From Vibrio gigantis (lineage in GTDB: Bacteria; Pseudomonadota; Gammaproteobacteria; Enterobacterales; Vibrionaceae), in the NCBI RefSeq assembly GCF_024347515.1, contig NZ_AP025492.1, positions 1,240,001 through 1,304,000 of the forward strand: a stretch of DNA of 64,000 bases, in the 5' to 3' direction. Every line of letters begins with the position of its first letter. Within the stretch, counting starts at the first letter, position 1. This document shows positions 9,024-17,808 of the stretch, piece after piece. Both the position numbers and the translations under genes were made by a program. Below the pieces are notes generated by a model. It did not search any database and had not been told where the DNA came from. It saw only the letters and a list, made by a program, of their open reading frames with translations.

Positions 9024-9962
9024 GTGAAACAACAAAGCTACCAAATTTGTGATGCTCGTTATGATCCCTTGCTTAGGCAGTTTGTGCGTGAAGATGGCCA
9101 CGTAGAAACTATCGCGCCGATAGAAGGTAAGGTGTTTCTATTCTTACTTGAAAATACTGGTGAGTGCATTGAGCGAGGCCTGATATTTGATAGGTGCTGG
9201 GGCGATGTGATTGTCTCAGAGCAAGCGCTCACTAACGTGATATCTAAGATTAGAAAAACGCTGTCACGAGTTACTTGTGGTTGTGCGACTATTCGTACAG
9301 TCAGTAAAACGGGTTATTTACTTGAAATCAATGAGTCGATAAAGCCTAGCAAAACTGGAGTTGTATCTTCTCCTTTAGCTACGGGGGGATTTGAATCAAA
9401 CTCTTCGTCCGCCTCTCAAGAGGTGTTTTCTGTCACTGAAACCTCTACAGATGTTAATACGACAACGGCAATTGATTCCGATTCTAAAACGTCTTCCAAC
9501 CAAGAACAGAACACAGTTGTACCAGATCCTTCAAATTCAAAAAATAATACGCAACTAGTTAAAGCGGGCTATTTAGTCGCTTTGATTTGTGTCCTTGTAA
9601 CGGCGTTCAACCTTTTCCAAACCTATTATACGCCTTTGCCTTATTTTATTGATAAAGCCGAGTATCGAGACAGTTACACAGACAATACCAATCACTACTT
9701 TTTCCATATTGCGCACAATGAATCTTATTCGTTGCCTGCGATCACTCAAAAGCTTACCGCTGTGATACCCAGTCACTGCAACGTTAATGTTTTTGTGCGT
9801 ATCTATCCGTCTGTAGACCTACCGGAAAATGATGCGTTATATATGTTGGTTCAAAAGAAGAGTGGGGAAGCTTTGAACTATAGCGCTTCTATTTTCAATA
9901 TCGTGTCGTCTTTTGACTCGTTTGCTCAGTACATGGAAAAGAGGAGTTACTTTTGCGACTAA
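9024..9962 (+). CDS. ToxR-like membrane-bound winged-helix transcriptional regulator
   Basis: A GTG start gives 312 residues. Residues about 10-102 form an OmpR/ToxR-type winged helix (EQALTNVISKIRKTLS recognition-helix region and TVSKTGYLLE wing). A Ser/Thr/Asn-rich linker spans about 105-178. A single transmembrane helix lies at about 181-201, leaving a periplasmic domain of roughly 110 residues. That domain has exactly two cysteines, one mid-domain (PSHCNVN) and one next to the C-terminus (YFCD), which could form a disulfide as in ToxR. The architecture is that of ToxR/TcpP/CadC. The sequence is not close enough to ToxR itself to use that name. It overlaps the next gene by 10 bp. Confidence 0.85.
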   Translation: MKQQSYQICDARYDPLLRQFVREDGHVETIAPIEGKVFLFLLENTGECIERGLIFDRCWGDVIVSEQALTNVISKIRKTLSRVTCGCATIRTVSKTGYLLEINESIKPSKTGVVSSPLATGGFESNSSSASQEVFSVTETSTDVNTTTAIDSDSKTSSNQEQNTVVPDPSNSKNNTQLVKAGYLVALICVLVTAFNLFQTYYTPLPYFIDKAEYRDSYTDNTNHYFFHIAHNESYSLPAITQKLTAVIPSHCNVNVFVRIYPSVDLPENDALYMLVQKKSGEALNYSASIFNIVSSFDSFAQYMEKRSYFCD

Positions 9963-10423
9963 TTGGCTTACTCATTCTTTTTGCAATCGCCGCTGCGAGC
10001 TTCTTGTTAGAGCAAAACGTATTGGCAGGCACTCGATGGCACTGTAAAACAATTAAAACTGATTTCTTATCTCAGGCATTCCAACCTTATCAAGCACTGT
10101 ATGAGCGCATAAGCCTTACTTTTCAGTCTGATCATACCTTTAGTATTAGAGAGTTTGTGACGATTACCGAGCAGGATGGTAATGAGAGTACGATGGAAAA
10201 CCTTTATTCCGGCTACTATGGGCTTGATGGAAACAGACTGTCGATGAGTATTCTTGATGTGAGAACCGCAACGCCTTTCCATGATCCTATTATTAATCTG
10301 GATTACAGTGAGTATAAAGGGGTGACGATTGACTACGCGTTTGCAGTGAAGGACAAGTCTTTGTATATGTTCAATGAACAACGATCTGAAATATTCAACT
10401 GGGCGTGCTTTAACGTTCAGTAG
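9953..10423 (+). CDS. Small membrane-anchored partner of the ToxR-like regulator (ToxS-like position)
   Basis: This 156-residue protein starts at a TTG, supported by GAGGAG at 9941-9946 with ideal spacing and by the N-terminal hydrophobic segment (LIGLLILFAIAAASFLL) that the start yields. The rest (residues about 25-156) would be periplasmic. It has two cysteines, near each end of the domain (WHCKT, WACFN). It overlaps the ToxR-like gene by 10 bp, so the two should be translationally coupled, mirroring toxRS and tcpPH. I see no sequence family I can name with confidence. A role in stabilising or sensing for the upstream regulator is inference from position. Confidence 0.75.
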   Translation: MRLIGLLILFAIAAASFLLEQNVLAGTRWHCKTIKTDFLSQAFQPYQALYERISLTFQSDHTFSIREFVTITEQDGNESTMENLYSGYYGLDGNRLSMSILDVRTATPFHDPIINLDYSEYKGVTIDYAFAVKDKSLYMFNEQRSEIFNWACFNVQ

Positions 10424-10457
10424 CTTTTTAAAGCCATGCGTCTAATACGCTAAAATT

Positions 10458-10482
10458 AAAAGGCAGGAGTACCCTGCCTTAT
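10458..10482. terminator. Bidirectional terminator between convergent genes
   Basis: A hairpin (AAGGCAGG / CCTGCCTT) flanked by A-rich sequence on the left and T-rich on the right lies between the ToxS-like gene (+) and metC (-). It can serve both strands. Confidence 0.8.
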
Positions 10483-10507
10483 TGTATATTGAGTCAAATG
10501 TGTCAGC

Positions 10508-11692
10508 TTAAATCAAAGCGTTGTAGCGTTCCAATCCAGCCTCGAGGTCTGCAATCAAATCATCAACGTCTTCTAAGCCGATATGAACACGAATCAAGGT
10601 ACCTTTGAAGTTAGGGTTCGCTACTGTTCTTAGGCTATCAAAGCTGCTCGGCTCGTTTGCTAGAATTAAGCTCTCAAAGCCACCCCATGAGTAACCCATA
10701 CTAAAGTGAGTCATACCATCAAGCAGTGCCGTCGTCGCTTTTGTATTTGAGTTTTTCAGCACGAAAGAGAACAAACCATTACCACCGGTAAAATCTCGTT
10801 TAAAGAACTCATGACCAGGGCAAGATTCAAGTGCAGGGTGACGAACGTGGTCAACCTCAGCACGAGTCTCTAACCATTTTGCGACTTTTAAGCTGCTTTC
10901 TGCGTGTTGGCGTAGGCGAACATCAAGAGTACGAATGCCGCGTAGGCCGAGGTAAGCGTCATCTGGAGAAACACATTGCCCCATCAGGTAGCTCTGTTCT
11001 CTCAGTTGGTCCCAACATTTCTCGTTGGCTACCGCAGTCCCTAGCATCACATCAGAGTGACCAACGATGTATTTTGTCGCAGCTTGAATAGAGATATCAA
11101 CACCGAAATCAAACGGTGAGAAGTTCACACCTGCCGCCCAAGTATTATCAAGCATAACGATGATGTCATGTTCGTGAGCAATGCGAGCCAGAGTCGGAAC
11201 ATCTTGAACTTCCATCGTTACTGAACCCGGAGATTCGGTAAACAGAACCTTGGTATTTGGTTTGATAAGCTCTTGGATGCCTTCACCAATTGTTGGCTCG
11301 TAGTAAGTTGTCTCGACTCCCATCTTTTTCATGATAGTGTCACAGAAGTCACGCGTCGGTTCGTAACAGGTATCGACCATCAGAATATGGTCACCTGTTT
11401 CTACAAAAGAGAGGATGGCATTAGAAATTGCTGCCGTACCACAAGGGTATAGCGCGCAACCTGCGCCGCCCTCCACTTCAACCATGGCATCTTGGAAAGC
11501 GAAATGAGTGTTGGTTCCACGACGTCCGTAAAAAAGCGTTTTGTTAGCGCGATTAATCGTAGCTTTGCGTTTTTCTTCTACAGAGTTGAATACAACAGTT
11601 GAAGCGCGCTGTACTGGTGGGTTAACGACACCATTGGTCCACTTCTTATCACGGCCTGCAGTGATCAGTTTAGTGGTTTTGTTCTCGGACAT
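10508..11692 (-). CDS. metC: Cystathionine beta-lyase
   Basis: This is a PLP enzyme that splits cystathionine to homocysteine, pyruvate and ammonia in methionine synthesis. Its 394 residues match E. coli MetC (395). Visible motifs are YGRRGTNTHFAFQDAMVEVE, the phosphate-binding CGTAAISNAIL, DNTWAAG and the PLP lysine in ATKYIVGHSD. The substrate-loop features favour MetC over MetB. The gene is monocistronic, facing an upstream intergenic region with a perfect inverted repeat. I see no clear MetJ box. Confidence 0.93.
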   Translation of the reverse strand: MSENKTTKLITAGRDKKWTNGVVNPPVQRASTVVFNSVEEKRKATINRANKTLFYGRRGTNTHFAFQDAMVEVEGGAGCALYPCGTAAISNAILSFVETGDHILMVDTCYEPTRDFCDTIMKKMGVETTYYEPTIGEGIQELIKPNTKVLFTESPGSVTMEVQDVPTLARIAHEHDIIVMLDNTWAAGVNFSPFDFGVDISIQAATKYIVGHSDVMLGTAVANEKCWDQLREQSYLMGQCVSPDDAYLGLRGIRTLDVRLRQHAESSLKVAKWLETRAEVDHVRHPALESCPGHEFFKRDFTGGNGLFSFVLKNSNTKATTALLDGMTHFSMGYSWGGFESLILANEPSSFDSLRTVANPNFKGTLIRVHIGLEDVDDLIADLEAGLERYNALI

Positions 11693-11790
11693 GCTGTGAA
11701 TTCCTTATCAATCGGTTATGTCCTATTTAAAACATGCCAATAGCCTTCAAAGCAAGAGTGAAGCGGGAGTTTTTATGCATTTCTTTCTCT

Positions 11791-11828
11791 TTTTAACCTT
11801 TCACGTCGTTTATCGTGAAAGGTTAAAA
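11791..11828. repeat. Perfect 15-bp inverted repeat between metC and clsA
   Basis: The arms TTTTAACCTTTCACG and CGTGAAAGGTTAAAA are separated by eight bases. It lies about 100 bp upstream of the metC start and 45 bp beyond the clsA stop. Neither strand has a T-run after the stem, so it is not a canonical intrinsic terminator. It could be an operator or an RNA structure in the metC leader or clsA 3' end. Confidence 0.7.
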
Positions 11829-11873
11829 TTAGATAGGCTGCGACAGATGAGTCGCGTAGCCCCATTGATTGGA

Positions 11874-13328
11874 TTAAAGAAGTGGGTTGAACAGATAGAA
11901 CAACCTTTCAAAGAAGCGGTTGCGCAGGTTTCTCTGTTCCCACTGTTCCAATTCTACTGGGTGCGATGACTCGATGTAAGATTGTTGAAGTTCAGATAGC
12001 TGTTGAGTGAAGTGTACATCGTCAACGGCTAGCGTCACTTCGAAGTTAAGCCATAAGCTACGCATGTCGATATTGACCGTTCCAATTAAGCAAAACTCTT
12101 CATCAATCACTACTGATTTGGTGTGAAGAAGCCCGCCGTAAAACTCATAAATCTTAACGCCGGCTTCAAGCAACTCCGTATAGAAAGCGCGCGAAGCCCA
12201 CTTCACCATCAATGAATCGTTGTTATGTGGAATGATCAGTTCTACGTTTACACCACGTTGCGCCGTCATTTTCAGAGTCTCTAATAAATCGGCACTCGGT
12301 ACAAAGTAGGGGGTTGTGATGCGAACAGAATGGTTTGCCTGATTAATCGCAATGGTCAGAACTTGTAGGATCAAATATTCTGGCATGCCGGGGCCTGATG
12401 GTACTACTTGAACAGGATGATGCGTGATTACCTCTTCAACCGGACATTCTGGTAAATCAGGAAGGATTCGTTCACCGGTTTCCACTTCCCAATCCCAACC
12501 ATGAATGGCCGACAGCACATTTACGGTTGGACCCGTTACGCGAACCATTACGTCAATCCACTGACCAACACCTGAACTCTGCTTGAAGTGAGCAGGATCA
12601 ACCATATTCATTGAACCGGTATAGGCGATGCTTTCATCAATGACGATGATCTTACGGTGTTGCCTTAGGTCTAGGCGTCGTAAGAAAATACGCCAAGGGC
12701 TAACCTCTAAGGCTTGCACAACTTGCACACCGGCATCTTTCATCATTGAACGCCAGTGGCTTTTAAAAAAGCGTGGGCTACCTGCAGAATCCAGCAAGAC
12801 TTTAACATCTACACCACGTTTCGCCGCTCGAATAAGTGCGGAAGCAACCGAATCGGTTAAGCCTCCAGGGTGCCAAATATAGAAAACCATCTTGATACTG
12901 GTCTGGGCGTTTTCTATATCTTCGATAATTGCGTGTAAGATCTCATTGGGAGAAGCTTGCAGTGAAAGCGTGTTTCCACTGAGTGCAGGGATACCCATCC
13001 GATTGTTACAAAGCTCATCGATCTTGTGGATCGGGGAGCCGACTTTGCCAGGAAGGTGAAGTTGGCAATCATTTAATTGGCGGAACCAGTCACCAAACGG
13101 AGTAAACATGCGATGTGCACGCTCAGCCCTCTTTCTACCAAGGTTTAGCTCTCCAAAAAGGAAGTAACAAGCTACCCCCACAATTGGGATAATGTAGATA
13201 ACCATCAACCACGCGAGAGAAACGCTCACTGAGCGTCGTTTTAGTACGACACGGAAAGTAACACCGGCTACAAGTACCCAGTACAAAGCGACAGAGGCTA
13301 AAGTTAAAAAATGGTAGAGCTTTTCCAC
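11874..13328 (-). CDS. clsA: Cardiolipin synthase A
   Basis: This enzyme joins two phosphatidylglycerol molecules to form cardiolipin at the inner membrane. Two N-terminal transmembrane helices (LTLASVALYWVLVAGVTF and LAWLMVIYIIPIVGVACYFLF) are followed by FGELNLGRKRAERA. Two phospholipase-D HKD motifs follow: HRKIIVIDESIAYTGS around residue 224 and HTKSVVIDEEFCLIGT around residue 405. Length (484) matches ClsA (486). The start is a GTG with a weak ribosome-binding site, but the N-terminus aligns with ClsA, so it is probably right. Confidence 0.93.
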   Translation of the reverse strand: MEKLYHFLTLASVALYWVLVAGVTFRVVLKRRSVSVSLAWLMVIYIIPIVGVACYFLFGELNLGRKRAERAHRMFTPFGDWFRQLNDCQLHLPGKVGSPIHKIDELCNNRMGIPALSGNTLSLQASPNEILHAIIEDIENAQTSIKMVFYIWHPGGLTDSVASALIRAAKRGVDVKVLLDSAGSPRFFKSHWRSMMKDAGVQVVQALEVSPWRIFLRRLDLRQHRKIIVIDESIAYTGSMNMVDPAHFKQSSGVGQWIDVMVRVTGPTVNVLSAIHGWDWEVETGERILPDLPECPVEEVITHHPVQVVPSGPGMPEYLILQVLTIAINQANHSVRITTPYFVPSADLLETLKMTAQRGVNVELIIPHNNDSLMVKWASRAFYTELLEAGVKIYEFYGGLLHTKSVVIDEEFCLIGTVNIDMRSLWLNFEVTLAVDDVHFTQQLSELQQSYIESSHPVELEQWEQRNLRNRFFERLFYLFNPLL

Positions 13329-13695
13329 ATTGAATACTCGAAAAAAGAGACACTTAGATAGTAATGCTATTTTACGGATATGGGAATTTAAGGAATCAAC
13401 TATTTACAAATTAGAGCTAAAGCTGTAAACAGGTTATAGTTGTTAAGTTTTGGTTAACTTAAGACGAAAACGATTGTTTTGTATGAAAAGGCGGCATTTA
13501 ACCATAAAAATTTACATTGGTAACGAAATATGTACGGTTCGGGCTTCCAATTTTATTCTTAAACTGGTTTACTTGCCATATAACGAGCGTCAATCAAATC
13601 TTTTAGGTGTGTAAATCTTTTTGTACACCTTATCTTTTAAAGACGCCACCCAAAGCAAAACACAACATCACATAACACAAAAGTTTGGAGTACAC
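13329..13695. other. Divergent intergenic region clsA / NSS transporter
   Basis: This 367-bp AT-rich stretch holds no credible gene. It must contain both promoters. The only structure I see is an imperfect hairpin at 13605-13630 (AGGTGT..ACACCT) followed by TATCTTTT, about 65 bp before the transporter start. It might be an attenuator. The aptamer core expected for a glycine riboswitch was not found. Confidence 0.5.
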
Positions 13696-15129
13696 GTGGC
13701 TACTAGTAATACAACCACAACACCCCGCGATACCTGGGGTTCGAAGTTAGGATTCGTAATGGCTGCAGCAGGTTCTGCTGTTGGTCTAGGTAACATTTGG
13801 AAATTCCCTTACACAGCAGGTGAAAGTGGCGGCGGTGCATTCGTTGCAATTTATCTGTTTTTTGTAATCTTCATCGGTTTCAGTGTGATGCTGACTGAAT
13901 TTGCGATTGGCCGTCATACGCAAAAATCGGCAGTAGGTGCATTTAAATCAACGGATCGTCGTTGGACGTTCGCTGGTGTTATCGGCGTAGTCAGTGGTCT
14001 ACTTATCATGGGTTTCTACCCTGTAGTAGGTGGTTGGTCTATCGCATACATCGGTAAGATTGCTGGTGGTCTGCTAGATGCACCTGAAGCAATCGGTGAC
14101 AGCTTCGGTGGCTTTATCTCAAACCCAGTTCAACCACTTATGTGGATGGGCCTATACCTATTGCTTAACGTTGTTATCGTTATGAAGGGTATCTCTGGCG
14201 GTATCGAGAAAGCGGGTAAGATCCTGATGCCACTTCTTTTCATCATCCTTATCGTGGTATCAATCAAAGGCCTTATGCTTCCGGGCGCGATGGCTGGTCT
14301 TGAGTTCTTATTCAGCCCTGACTTCTCTAAAGTAGATAGCGGTGTAATCCTAGCAGCACTAGGTCAAGCATTCTTCTCACTAAGTCTTGGTATGGGTTGT
14401 ATGTTGACATACGGTTCTTACCTTAAGAAGAAAGAGAACCTAGTTCAAACTACGGCTATGGTTACGGCAATGGATACTGGTGTTGCTATCCTAGCTGGTG
14501 TTGCAATGTTCCCTGCAATGTTCGCATTCGGCATGGAGCCAGCAGCTGGTCCTGGTCTAGTATTCGTTGTTGTTCCTCAGCTATTCGCTGAAATGGGCGG
14601 CGTAGTTGGTCTTCTATTTGCTCTAATGTTCTTCGTTGGTTTAAGTGTTGCGGCACTGACTTCTTCAGTATCTCTACTTGAAGTTGTGGTTTCTTACCTA
14701 ATCGATGAGAAAGGCATGAAGCGTGTGACAGCAGTACTGTCTGCAAGTGTAGTAATGGCGATTCTATGTATCTTCGCTTCTCTATCACTTGGTGGATTCG
14801 GTCCTACATTGTTCGGTACTGGCGCATTCGATATCTTCGACTTACTAACTGATAAGATCTTCCTAGCCGTTGGCGGTATGTTGGTATGTATCTTCGCTGG
14901 TTGGAGACTAAACCGTGCAGACCTAGAGAAAGAAATCACTAACGACGGTGAAGTATCTTTCCCACTATTCGGTCTATGGTACACGCTAGTTAAGTACATC
15001 ATCCCAGTAGCTATCGCTATCGTAGCGTTCATGGGTATCTCTTCTGGCTTCGACAGCGGTAAAGGTGCAATCATGCTACTAGGTATTGGTATTATTGCTG
15101 GCTCTGCGCTTATCTCTAAGAAGCTATAA
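13696..15129 (+). CDS. Sodium-dependent transporter of the NSS (SNF) family
   Basis: This is a LeuT-fold symporter that takes up an amino acid or related solute with Na+. The NSS signature at the first helix is present (GFVMAAAGSAVGLGNIWKFPYTAGESGGGAF), including the unwound Na+-binding segment. There are about 11-12 hydrophobic helices across 477 residues. The GTG at 13696 is preferred because TTGGAG precedes it by five bases and it gives a short, family-like N-terminus; the longer frame from 13621 overlaps a hairpin. Substrate is unknown. A strong terminator follows. Confidence 0.88.
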   Translation: MATSNTTTTPRDTWGSKLGFVMAAAGSAVGLGNIWKFPYTAGESGGGAFVAIYLFFVIFIGFSVMLTEFAIGRHTQKSAVGAFKSTDRRWTFAGVIGVVSGLLIMGFYPVVGGWSIAYIGKIAGGLLDAPEAIGDSFGGFISNPVQPLMWMGLYLLLNVVIVMKGISGGIEKAGKILMPLLFIILIVVSIKGLMLPGAMAGLEFLFSPDFSKVDSGVILAALGQAFFSLSLGMGCMLTYGSYLKKKENLVQTTAMVTAMDTGVAILAGVAMFPAMFAFGMEPAAGPGLVFVVVPQLFAEMGGVVGLLFALMFFVGLSVAALTSSVSLLEVVVSYLIDEKGMKRVTAVLSASVVMAILCIFASLSLGGFGPTLFGTGAFDIFDLLTDKIFLAVGGMLVCIFAGWRLNRADLEKEITNDGEVSFPLFGLWYTLVKYIIPVAIAIVAFMGISSGFDSGKGAIMLLGIGIIAGSALISKKL

Positions 15130-15169
15130 TTCTAAGAAGCCGCAAGCGCAAGTTAAAGTAAGTTACAAA

Positions 15170-15197
15170 GCGGGAGCCAATGGCTCCCGTTTTTTTA
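15170..15197 (+). terminator. Terminator after the NSS transporter gene
   Basis: A GC-rich hairpin (CGGGAGCC / GGCTCCCG) with a two-base loop and seven T residues lies about 40 bp past the stop codon. Confidence 0.93.
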
Positions 15198-15243
15198 TGC
15201 CGGACACTTAATTATTGATGGAAAATAAATATCTCCTATTCAC

Positions 15244-15270
15244 TCAAGTTATCCGTTTGCTAGCCGATAT
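15244..15270 (+). promoter_or_regulatory. Sigma-28 (FliA) type promoter of the chemoreceptor gene
   Basis: TCAAGTTA, then exactly 11 bp, then GCCGATAT. The flagellar sigma-28 consensus is TAAAGTTT-N11-GCCGATAA, so six of eight and seven of eight positions match with the right spacing. It lies 50 bp upstream of the methyl-accepting chemotaxis protein start and places that gene in the late flagellar regulon. Confidence 0.75.
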
Positions 15271-15320
15271 ATTGAATGTTAAAGCTTTTCTAAGCCGTAT
15301 TTTATTTAGGTAGGTGTTGT

Positions 15321-16937
15321 ATGAAATTATCGGTGAGAAAGAAACTGTATGCCGGTTTTGGTTCTATATTGGCGGTGCTCGTCACGCTGGTCGGTATTGT
15401 GTGGATAGAGGTTATTGGTGCTCATAAAAGTGCTGATGAGATAAGAATGGACGATGTTCCGGGTACTGTTACCTATCTTGTTCTGATAGATGAAGCTGGG
15501 GATGTTTATCGAGATGCTTTGGGTGCGATTATTCAAGTTGATAACGCGCTGAACGATTATCGAACCAATAAAAACGAGTTTGCTCAAGCCATTGAAGAGG
15601 CAAAGCGTTTAGAGAGTAGAGGCACGGAAGATCATCGCCGTATTCAGCGAATTGAAGACCTGATGGGCCGTTTCACTCAAGAGTTTGAATCGAATCTTGT
15701 GCCTAAAATCAGTGATGAATCTGAGCTACTAGCCAACATTCAACAGCTACGTTCTTTGTATGAGAGCAATCTCATCCCAATTGAGAACTTACTGGATCAA
15801 GCCTCTGCTAGTGAACGTGCAGATACAGAACAGTCACTACTTATATTAACCGATGCGTTTACCACCATCGAACGCACCATCATGGTGTTGTCTGCTATTG
15901 CGATTGTCTTTGGTTGTGTGATTGCGTATGTATTATCTAGTTCTATTACCAATCGTTTGACTCGTGTTGAACAGGTCGCACGACGTGTAGCAAATGGTGA
16001 CCTAACTGCGGGCGACATTATTGATGATTCTGGTGATGAGTTAGCTGAGCTGGCTAAGTCGATTAACCAGATGCAGAAATCGTTGGTAGACTTATTGGGT
16101 TCAATCTCTTCTGTGACTCACCAAGTTCAATCAGTAACTGGCGAGCTATCTTCAATAAGTGAGGACATCGTAACAGGCGCTTCTGCTCAGGCCGATAAAG
16201 CGAACCTTATTGCAACAGCTGCAGAAGAGCTAAGCTTGACCATTTCTGAAGTGGCACAACAAGGCACCTCTACCTACGAAGAAGCACGCCGCTCTGAAAC
16301 CTCTGCAGAAGATGGTCGTAATGTGATCGTTGAAATGGTGGCGAGTATTCAGCAAGTATCGACTCAAATGAGTGATATGTCACTGCAAATGAATACTTTG
16401 GGCTCTCACGGTGAGCAGATTGGTAGCGTTATCAAAGTCATCGAAGACATTGCTGAGCAAACTAACCTGTTAGCTCTCAACGCTGCAATTGAAGCAGCTC
16501 GTGCGGGCGAGTTTGGCCGTGGTTTCGCGGTGGTTGCCGATGAAGTACGTGCGCTCGCAGAGAGAACGACCAAAGCGACACAAGAAGTGTCTGGCATCAT
16601 TCAATCTATTCAGTCGGGTACTCAAGAAGCGGTGACTTACACCCAAGATAACTGTCGCTTGGTTGAGATCGGTGTTGAGCAAAGCTCAGGTGCGGTTTCT
16701 GCTCTAGAAGCGATTGTAAGCGGCGCAGGCAATGTACAAAGTATGGTTAACTCAATTGCTACCGCAGCAGAAGAGCAGACCGCTGTGACCAAAGAAATTG
16801 CTGCAGACATTACCGCGATCAGCGATATCTCTGAGCAATCTTTACAACTGGCAACGCGCAGCTCTGAAAACACTTCAGGTTTGAATGCTAAGGTTGCTGA
16901 GCTAGAAGCACTGGTTAGTAAGTTCAAACTTGCTTAG
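15321..16937 (+). CDS. Methyl-accepting chemotaxis protein
   Basis: This is a membrane chemoreceptor of 538 residues. TM1 is at about 10-32, a helical periplasmic sensor (four-helix-bundle type) at about 33-187, TM2 at about 188-207 and HAMP at about 208-260. The cytoplasmic signalling hairpin tip reads [40 protein letters not shown]. The residue after AGE is Phe where Gln is usual. Ligand is unknown. No C-terminal CheR-tethering pentapeptide is present. It is a single-gene unit with a sigma-28-like promoter upstream and a terminator downstream. Confidence 0.93.
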   Translation: MKLSVRKKLYAGFGSILAVLVTLVGIVWIEVIGAHKSADEIRMDDVPGTVTYLVLIDEAGDVYRDALGAIIQVDNALNDYRTNKNEFAQAIEEAKRLESRGTEDHRRIQRIEDLMGRFTQEFESNLVPKISDESELLANIQQLRSLYESNLIPIENLLDQASASERADTEQSLLILTDAFTTIERTIMVLSAIAIVFGCVIAYVLSSSITNRLTRVEQVARRVANGDLTAGDIIDDSGDELAELAKSINQMQKSLVDLLGSISSVTHQVQSVTGELSSISEDIVTGASAQADKANLIATAAEELSLTISEVAQQGTSTYEEARRSETSAEDGRNVIVEMVASIQQVSTQMSDMSLQMNTLGSHGEQIGSVIKVIEDIAEQTNLLALNAAIEAARAGEFGRGFAVVADEVRALAERTTKATQEVSGIIQSIQSGTQEAVTYTQDNCRLVEIGVEQSSGAVSALEAIVSGAGNVQSMVNSIATAAEEQTAVTKEIAADITAISDISEQSLQLATRSSENTSGLNAKVAELEALVSKFKLA

Positions 16938-16996
16938 TGCTTAGTCCGTATTCAATCGGAACTAAAAACGATTACCGAAAGTGGACAAATAAAGAG

Positions 16997-17038
16997 AAGC
17001 CCAATGATTCAATGTTAATTGAGTGAGTTGGGCTTTTT
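16997..17038 (+). terminator. Terminator after the chemoreceptor gene
   Basis: Arms AAGCCCAA / TTGGGCTT enclose an inner TCAAT / ATTGA stem and are followed by T residues. Confidence 0.8.
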
Positions 17039-17101
17039 CGTAGCTGGAATCTGGGTTCAGACACGGTATACTCCACGTTCTACAATGGAGCTAGCCTTTA
17101 C

Positions 17102-17800
17102 ATGTTCGATATTCTTCTGAACCACTCTGATTTTTTACTCATCAATAAGCACCCTGGTGTCAGCGTCCACAAAGACGATGGCGATACTATGCTGCTTCAA
17201 GAAGTGGCTAAGGCAATCAATGAGCCTAAGCTGTATCTCGTTCATCGCCTCGATAAAATGACCTCAGGTATTCTGCTGCTAGCAAAAAATTCGTCGGCGG
17301 CAAGTGAGCTTTCACAGCTATTTGCAAAGCGTGAAGTAGAGAAGTTCTACCTTGCGATTGGCTCTAAGAAGCCAAAGAAAAAGCAGGGATTGATCTCAGG
17401 TGATATGGAGCGTTCACGACGCTCTAGCTGGAAATTATTGACTAGCAAAGAAAACCCAGCGATTACCCAGTTTTTATCAGCAACAGCTGAACCCGGCGAG
17501 CGTCTACTTTTATGTAAACCCTATACTGGGCGAACTCACCAGATCCGTGTCGCGATGAAGTCGATCGGCTCAGCTATTGTTGGTGACCCAATTTATAATC
17601 CATCGAGTGAGGCTGACAGAGGTTATCTGCATGCCTTCGCGATTCGATTTACCTATCAATCACAAGCCTACGAATATGTCTGCGACCCAAGGAGCTTAGA
17701 CTCTTTAGGAGAGAAGTGGCATCAAGAAACCGTATCTAACGGTTTGGACAGTTGGCTTGAACCTTGGTCATTAACTTGGCCAAAGCTAAACACTAAGTGA
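17102..17800 (+). CDS. RluA-family pseudouridine synthase (TIGR01621 type)
   Basis: This enzyme isomerises uridine to pseudouridine in a structured RNA. The 232-residue protein has the catalytic motif HRLDKMTSGILLLAK (aspartate in HRLD), the second family motif KPYTGRTHQIRVAMKSIG and GDPIY. It has no N-terminal S4 domain, unlike RluC/RluD. Target RNA cannot be told from sequence. The stop codon TGA overlaps a possible GTG start of the methyltransferase gene that follows, so the two look like an RNA-modification operon. Confidence 0.85.
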   Translation: MFDILLNHSDFLLINKHPGVSVHKDDGDTMLLQEVAKAINEPKLYLVHRLDKMTSGILLLAKNSSAASELSQLFAKREVEKFYLAIGSKKPKKKQGLISGDMERSRRSSWKLLTSKENPAITQFLSATAEPGERLLLCKPYTGRTHQIRVAMKSIGSAIVGDPIYNPSSEADRGYLHAFAIRFTYQSQAYEYVCDPRSLDSLGEKWHQETVSNGLDSWLEPWSLTWPKLNTK

Positions 17801-17808
17801 GTGAAATA

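Noticed and set aside
13329..13695. Glycine riboswitch before the NSS transporter
   Set aside because: Such riboswitches are known before some vibrio symporters, but the conserved aptamer core was not found here.
14694..15074. 126-codon frame antisense to the NSS transporter
   Set aside because: Lies wholly inside a strong gene and arises from its codon pattern.
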